The notes under the pieces are model-generated. The model had not been told where the DNA came from and ran no database searches. It saw only the letters and a program-made list of their open reading frames with translations. Below, one piece after another: positions 7,111 to 10,505 of a stretch of 10,505 nucleotides of DNA; within the stretch, counting starts at the first letter, position 1, and the number at the start of each line of letters is the position of its first letter. The stretch covers positions 1 through 10,505 of the forward strand of contig RBKG01000031.1 in assembly GCA_003640335.1 (NCBI GenBank), read 5' to 3'. The stretch comes from Porphyromonas sp. (lineage in GTDB: Bacteria > Bacteroidota > Bacteroidia > Bacteroidales > Porphyromonadaceae). The translations under genes and the position numbers were made by a program.

Positions 7111-9237
7111 CTACTTGATTAGGTCTACACGTCCGCCTACTTCTTCAAGCACCTGACGAGCGATTGAGTTAGACACTTCTGCGTAGTGGCTGAACTCCAT
7201 TGAGCTTGTCGCACGACCTGAAGTGATTGTACGAAGCTGTGTTACATAACCGAACATTTCTGCTAGAGGCACCTTAGCCTTAACGATAACAGCACCGCTA
7301 GGACTAGTTTCCTGTCCTTCTACCTGACCACGACGCTTGTTAAGGTCACCGATTACGTTACCCATGTTTTCTTCTGGAGTAACTACTTCTAGCTTCATGA
7401 TTGGCTCTAGAAGAACTGGACCTGCCTGTGCAGAAGCATTCTTGAATGCTTGAAGAGCTGCTACTTCGAATGAAAGCTGGTCAGAGTCCACTGGGTGGAA
7501 CGAACCGTCCATAAGAGTAACCTTGAGCTTATCTACAGCATAACCAGCAAGCACACCATTAGCCATAGCCTTCTGGAAGCCCTTCTGTACTGATGGAATG
7601 AATTCCTTAGGAACGTTACCGCCCTTTACTTCATCTACGAACTGTAGTCCTTCGCCTTCGAATGACTCGTCAGCTGGTTCTACACGTACGATGATATCAG
7701 CGAACTTACCACGACCACCAGTCTGCTTCTTATAAACTTCACGAAGTTCAACTGGACGAGTGATTGCTTCCTTATAGCTAACCTGTGGACGACCTTGGTT
7801 ACACTCAACCTTAAACTCACGCTTTAGACGGTCGATAATGATTTCAAGGTGAAGCTCACCCATACCGCTGATTACAGTCTGACCAGTTTCTTCGTTAGTC
7901 TGAACGCGGAATGTTGGGTCTTCTTCAGCAAGCTTCTGGAGACCTACGCTCATCTTGTCCATATCCTTCTGAGTCTTTGGCTCTACTGCGATACCGATCA
8001 CAGGATCTGGGAAGTCCATAGATTCAAGAGTAATAGGAGCATTCTCATCACAAAGAGTATCACCAGTACGGATATCCTTGAAACCTACACCAGCACCGAT
8101 ATCACCGCAACCAATGACTTCCATTGGGTTCTGCTTGTTTGAGTGCATTTGGAATAGACGAGAGATACGTTCCTTCTTTTCGCTACGTGAGTTGTACACG
8201 TAAGAACCTGCCTGAAGCTCACCAGCATATACACGGAAGAAGCATAGACGACCTACATAAGGGTCTGTAGCAATCTTAAATGCAAGAGCTGTAAGTGGTG
8301 AAGATGGGCTTACTTCGCGAGTAATCTTCACTTCGCTATCGCGTGGGTCTGTACCTTCAACCACTGGAGTATCCATTGGGCTTGGAAGGTATGCTGCTAC
8401 AGCGTCAAGAAGAGTCTGTACACCCTTGTTCTTAAATGAAGAACCACAAAGAACAGGGAAAATCTTCATGTCTACTGTACCACGACGGATAGCAACACGG
8501 ATTTCTTCTTCTGTGATTGTAGATGGGTCATCGAAATACTTTTCCATGAGTGTATCATCGCAATCAGCTAGAGCTTCTAGCATCTTATCGCGCCATTCTT
8601 CTGCTTCAGCTTGAAGTTCAGCTGGAATGTCTACAATCTCATAGTTAGCGCCCATTGTTTCATCATCCCAGTAAAGAGCCTTCATCGTAACGAGGTCTAC
8701 CACGCCACGGAAAGTTTCTTCTTGACCTACAGGAATCTGAATTGGGCAAGGAGATGCACCGAGGATAGTCTTAATCTGGCGAACTACATCGAAGTAGTTT
8801 GCACCAGAACGGTCCATCTTGTTTACGTAGCATATACGTGGCACACGATACTTGTCTGCCTGACGCCATACTGTTTCACTCTGTGGCTGTACACCACCTA
8901 CTGAACAGAATGTAGCTACAGCACCATCAAGAACACGAAGTGAACGCTCTACTTCTACAGTAAAGTCTACGTGTCCTGGGGTGTCAATAAGGTTGATTTT
9001 ATACTTTGTTCCTGCGTAGTTCCAGAATGTAGTCGTAGCAGCAGAAGTAATCGTGATACCACGCTCCTGCTCCTGCTCCATCCAGTCCATAGTAGCACCA
9101 CCATCGTGTACTTCACCGATCTTGTGAGTAAGACCAGTATAGAATAGGATACGCTCAGAAGTTGTAGTCTTACCGGCATCAATGTGAGCCATGATACCGA
9201 TATTACGAGTAAGTTCTAGGTGTTTTAAGTCTGCCAT
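7111..9237 (-). CDS. fusA: Elongation factor G
   Basis: EF-G is the cytosolic GTPase that drives translocation of tRNAs and mRNA and, with ribosome recycling factor, splits ribosomes after termination. The 708-residue product has the full five-domain layout. The GTPase motifs are intact: G1 AHIDAGKTT (17-25), G2 RGITI (59-63), G3 DTPGH (85-89, with the catalytic histidine at 89) and G4 NKMD (139-142). A G5-like CGSSFKNKG follows near residue 264. Later blocks include GMGELHLEI (domain III) and the domain IV region with [14 protein letters not shown]. The C-terminal EF-G domain has RRGQVEGQE and the LRTITSGRA segment. It starts 12 nt after rpsG. tuf, usually next in proteobacterial str operons, is absent; rpsJ follows instead. 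Confidence 0.98.
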   Translation of the reverse strand: MADLKHLELTRNIGIMAHIDAGKTTTSERILFYTGLTHKIGEVHDGGATMDWMEQEQERGITITSAATTTFWNYAGTKYKINLIDTPGHVDFTVEVERSLRVLDGAVATFCSVGGVQPQSETVWRQADKYRVPRICYVNKMDRSGANYFDVVRQIKTILGASPCPIQIPVGQEETFRGVVDLVTMKALYWDDETMGANYEIVDIPAELQAEAEEWRDKMLEALADCDDTLMEKYFDDPSTITEEEIRVAIRRGTVDMKIFPVLCGSSFKNKGVQTLLDAVAAYLPSPMDTPVVEGTDPRDSEVKITREVSPSSPLTALAFKIATDPYVGRLCFFRVYAGELQAGSYVYNSRSEKKERISRLFQMHSNKQNPMEVIGCGDIGAGVGFKDIRTGDTLCDENAPITLESMDFPDPVIGIAVEPKTQKDMDKMSVGLQKLAEEDPTFRVQTNEETGQTVISGMGELHLEIIIDRLKREFKVECNQGRPQVSYKEAITRPVELREVYKKQTGGRGKFADIIVRVEPADESFEGEGLQFVDEVKGGNVPKEFIPSVQKGFQKAMANGVLAGYAVDKLKVTLMDGSFHPVDSDQLSFEVAALQAFKNASAQAGPVLLEPIMKLEVVTPEENMGNVIGDLNKRRGQVEGQETSPSGAVIVKAKVPLAEMFGYVTQLRTITSGRATSSMEFSHYAEVSNSIARQVLEEVGGRVDLIK

Positions 9238-9249
9238 ATCGCGCTAGTA

Positions 9250-9726
9250 TTAGAAACGGAAGTGTGCGAATGCGCGATTAGCTTCTGCCATACGGTGCAT
9301 ATCTTCCTTGCGCTTGAACGCAGCACCTTGGCTATTGAATGCATCCATGATTTCAGCAGCAAGCTTATCAGCCATAGTCTTACCACCACGCTTACGAGCG
9401 AAGAGGATAAGGTTCTTCATGCTGATAGACTCCTTGCGTTCTGCACGGATTTCTGTTGGTACTTGGTAAGTAGCACCACCGATACGGCGGCTCTTTACTT
9501 CTACTTGAGGAGTGATATTATCTAGAGCTGCCTTCCACACGTCAAGTGCAGTCTGCTCAGCATCCTGCTTCTTACCTTCTACAATCTGTAGAGCTGTATA
9601 GAAGATTTCGAAAGCAATGCTCTTCTTACCATCATACATTAGGTGATTAACGAACTTAGTCACCTTAACATCTCCAAATACGGGATCAGGTAGTACCTGT
9701 CTCTTTTTTGGCTTTGCTTTTCTCAT
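9250..9726 (-). CDS. rpsG: 30S ribosomal protein S7
   Basis: Ribosomal protein uS7 starts assembly of the small-subunit head by binding the 3' domain of 16S rRNA, and lies near the mRNA exit and E site. The start at 9726 gives 158 residues beginning [15 protein letters not shown], the normal N-terminus of the family. An in-frame ATG 17 codons upstream (9777) would add a peptide with no family counterpart and run through spacer sequence. Markers are [14 protein letters not shown] (about 25-38), [16 protein letters not shown] (about 75-90) and the C-terminal [15 protein letters not shown]. In E. coli, S7 represses its own operon by binding the rpsL-rpsG spacer; the long structured spacer here fits a similar arrangement. 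Confidence 0.97.
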   Translation of the reverse strand: MRKAKPKKRQVLPDPVFGDVKVTKFVNHLMYDGKKSIAFEIFYTALQIVEGKKQDAEQTALDVWKAALDNITPQVEVKSRRIGGATYQVPTEIRAERKESISMKNLILFARKRGGKTMADKLAAEIMDAFNSQGAAFKRKEDMHRMAEANRAFAHFRF

Positions 9727-9934
9727 TGTCTGTTTTTTCGTTTTATCGAATTGGTTGTTTTGCCTAAATGTCTTCAACGCCCACGCTTGGGCATTTACTC
9801 AACCTGTTTTAGCCTATCCAACGAACTCAAAACTGGTTTCAAATTCTATTTCTTTCGCTGAGCCACCCTCTCAGCACCCGACCTATTCGGGCTTATGGTG
9901 GTTAGTTAGCGGTATCCGCGCTTAGCGTTCAGAA
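9727..9934 (-). promoter_or_regulatory. Structured 208-nt rpsL-rpsG spacer, candidate S7 feedback site
   Basis: This is by far the longest gap inside the cluster. It contains GCTGAG/CTCAGC (9857-9862 with 9870-9875), CCCGA/TCGGG (9877-9881 with 9887-9891), GCCCA/TGGGC (9779-9783 with 9788-9792) and GCGG/CCGC (9909-9912 with 9916-9919). A competing stem pairs AGCCACC (9861-9867) with GGTGGTT (9897-9903), with one G-T pair, and overlaps the first hairpin, so two folds are mutually exclusive. No exact TAnnTTTG promoter and no terminator U-run were seen. By analogy with E. coli, where S7 binds between rpsL and rpsG, this may be an autoregulatory element; that is inference. Confidence 0.5.
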
Positions 9935-10342
9935 TTACTTCTTACCCTTTGCTGGAGCTGCAGCCTGACCTGGCTTTGGACGCTTAGCACCATACTTACT
10001 ACGACGCTGAGTACGACCATTTACACCTGCAGTATCGAGCGTACCACGAACGATGTGATAACGCACACCTGGAAGGTCCTTTACACGACCACCACGAACA
10101 AGCACGATGCTGTGTTCCTGAAGGTTGTGACCTTCTCCTGGGATGTAAGCATTAACTTCCTTTGAATTTGTTAGGCGCACACGTGCTACCTTACGCATTG
10201 CAGAGTTAGGCTTCTTAGGTGTAGTTGTGTACACACGCACACAAACACCACGACGCTGAGGGCAAGAATCTAGAGCAGGGCTCTTTCCCTTCTCTACGAT
10301 TACTTCGCGACCCTTTCTAACCAATTGTTGAATTGTAGGCAT
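9935..10342 (-). CDS. rpsL: 30S ribosomal protein S12
   Basis: Ribosomal protein uS12 lies at the decoding centre and helps monitor codon-anticodon pairing. The 135-residue product aligns with the E. coli protein without gaps through most of its length: [11 protein letters not shown] (41-51), [10 protein letters not shown] (69-78) and [17 protein letters not shown] (84-100). Lys43 and Lys88, the classical sites of streptomycin resistance, are both wild type, and Asp89, the residue methylthiolated in many bacteria, is present. The tail is extended and basic, with Ala/Pro/Lys-rich AAAPAKGKK. It is the first gene after the promoter, with an A-rich leader (AAAACTAAAAG before the ATG), and is followed by the structured spacer before rpsG. 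Confidence 0.98.
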   Translation of the reverse strand: MPTIQQLVRKGREVIVEKGKSPALDSCPQRRGVCVRVYTTTPKKPNSAMRKVARVRLTNSKEVNAYIPGEGHNLQEHSIVLVRGGRVKDLPGVRYHIVRGTLDTAGVNGRTQRRSKYGAKRPKPGQAAAPAKGKK

Positions 10343-10426
10343 CTTTTAGTTTTAATCTATTTATACTTAATTAGTTATCTCTCGGACAGTTGCAGGATAG
10401 ACGCTACTACCCCACACTAAACACTG

Positions 10427-10456
10427 CAAAGATACTGCTTTTTCCCGAAATAACAA
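10427..10456 (-). promoter_or_regulatory. Promoter of the str-S10-spc transcript
   Basis: On the minus strand TTG (10456-10454) is followed after exactly 19 nt by TATCTTTG (10434-10427), matching the Bacteroidota consensus TTG-N19-21-TAnnTTTG. The start of transcription should lie near 10420, giving a leader of about 80 nt before rpsL. Upstream (10457-10505) is AT-rich with A/T-runs and no visible gene. As no terminator or equally good promoter is seen further down, this is probably the main promoter for all 18 genes. Confidence 0.8.
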
Positions 10457-10505
10457 GCACTTAGACAATTACAAAATCTCTTTTTTCTTGAACACTTGCT
10501 CGCCC

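Noticed and set aside
9727..9777. N-terminal extension of S7 from the upstream ATG
   Set aside because: The extra 17 residues have no counterpart in S7 proteins; the start at 9726 gives the standard N-terminus and length.
9840..9860. Possible internal promoter in the rpsL-rpsG spacer (TAGAATTTG on the minus strand)
   Set aside because: It has three bases, not two, between TA and TTTG, so it misses the Bacteroidota consensus; too weak to call.
9935..10342. Streptomycin-resistance substitutions in S12
   Set aside because: Lys43 and Lys88 are both the wild-type residues.
10343..10420. Attenuator or riboswitch in the rpsL leader
   Set aside because: The leader of about 80 nt is AT-rich near the start codon and I found no convincing stem with a U-run.

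Overview
The window is a housekeeping block: a single run of 18 genes, all on the minus strand, encoding ribosomal proteins and translation elongation factor G. In transcription order (high to low coordinates) it reads rpsL, rpsG, fusA, rpsJ, rplC, rplD, rplW, rplB, rpsS, rplV, rpsC, rplP, rpmC, rpsQ, rplN, rplX, rplE, rpsN. This is the str operon joined to S10 and to the first part of spc. Several features point to a member of the Bacteroidota, probably order Bacteroidales (Porphyromonas-like; genus not certain). These are the exact TTG-N19-TAnnTTTG promoter ahead of rpsL, A-rich leaders mostly without Shine-Dalgarno sequences, fusA followed directly by rpsJ with no tuf gene, and protein sequences that look typical of that phylum.

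Layout. Positions 10343-10505 hold the promoter and a leader of about 80 nt for rpsL. rpsL (S12) is separated from rpsG (S7) by a 208-nt spacer rich in inverted repeats, the only large gap inside the cluster and a plausible site for feedback control by S7. From rpsG to rpsN the genes are packed with gaps of 0-22 nt or a 1-nt overlap (rplX/rplE). The one exception is a 49-nt gap between rpsS and rplV that holds a hairpin. I see no internal terminator, so one transcript of about 10 kb from the rpsL promoter is the simplest reading.

The cluster ends after rpsN at a strong intrinsic terminator (327-362). The genes that normally follow in spc (rpsH, rplF, rplR, rpsE and so on) do not follow: the remaining 326 bases contain no credible gene. 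That terminal stretch holds an exact Bacteroidota-type promoter pointing the other way (11-42), two abutting perfect hairpins (87-116 and 112-140) and a 21-bp imperfect inverted repeat (148-168 with 239-259). Together they look like a dispersed non-coding repeat or a small-RNA locus at the point where the ribosomal cluster has been split.

Together the products build both subunits: S12, S7, S10, S19, S3, S17 and S14 of the 30S, and L3, L4, L23, L2, L22, L16, L29, L14, L24 and L5 of the 50S, plus the translocase EF-G. The genes themselves are ordinary; the points of interest are in the non-coding DNA and in the break of the spc operon. No new biological system is evident.
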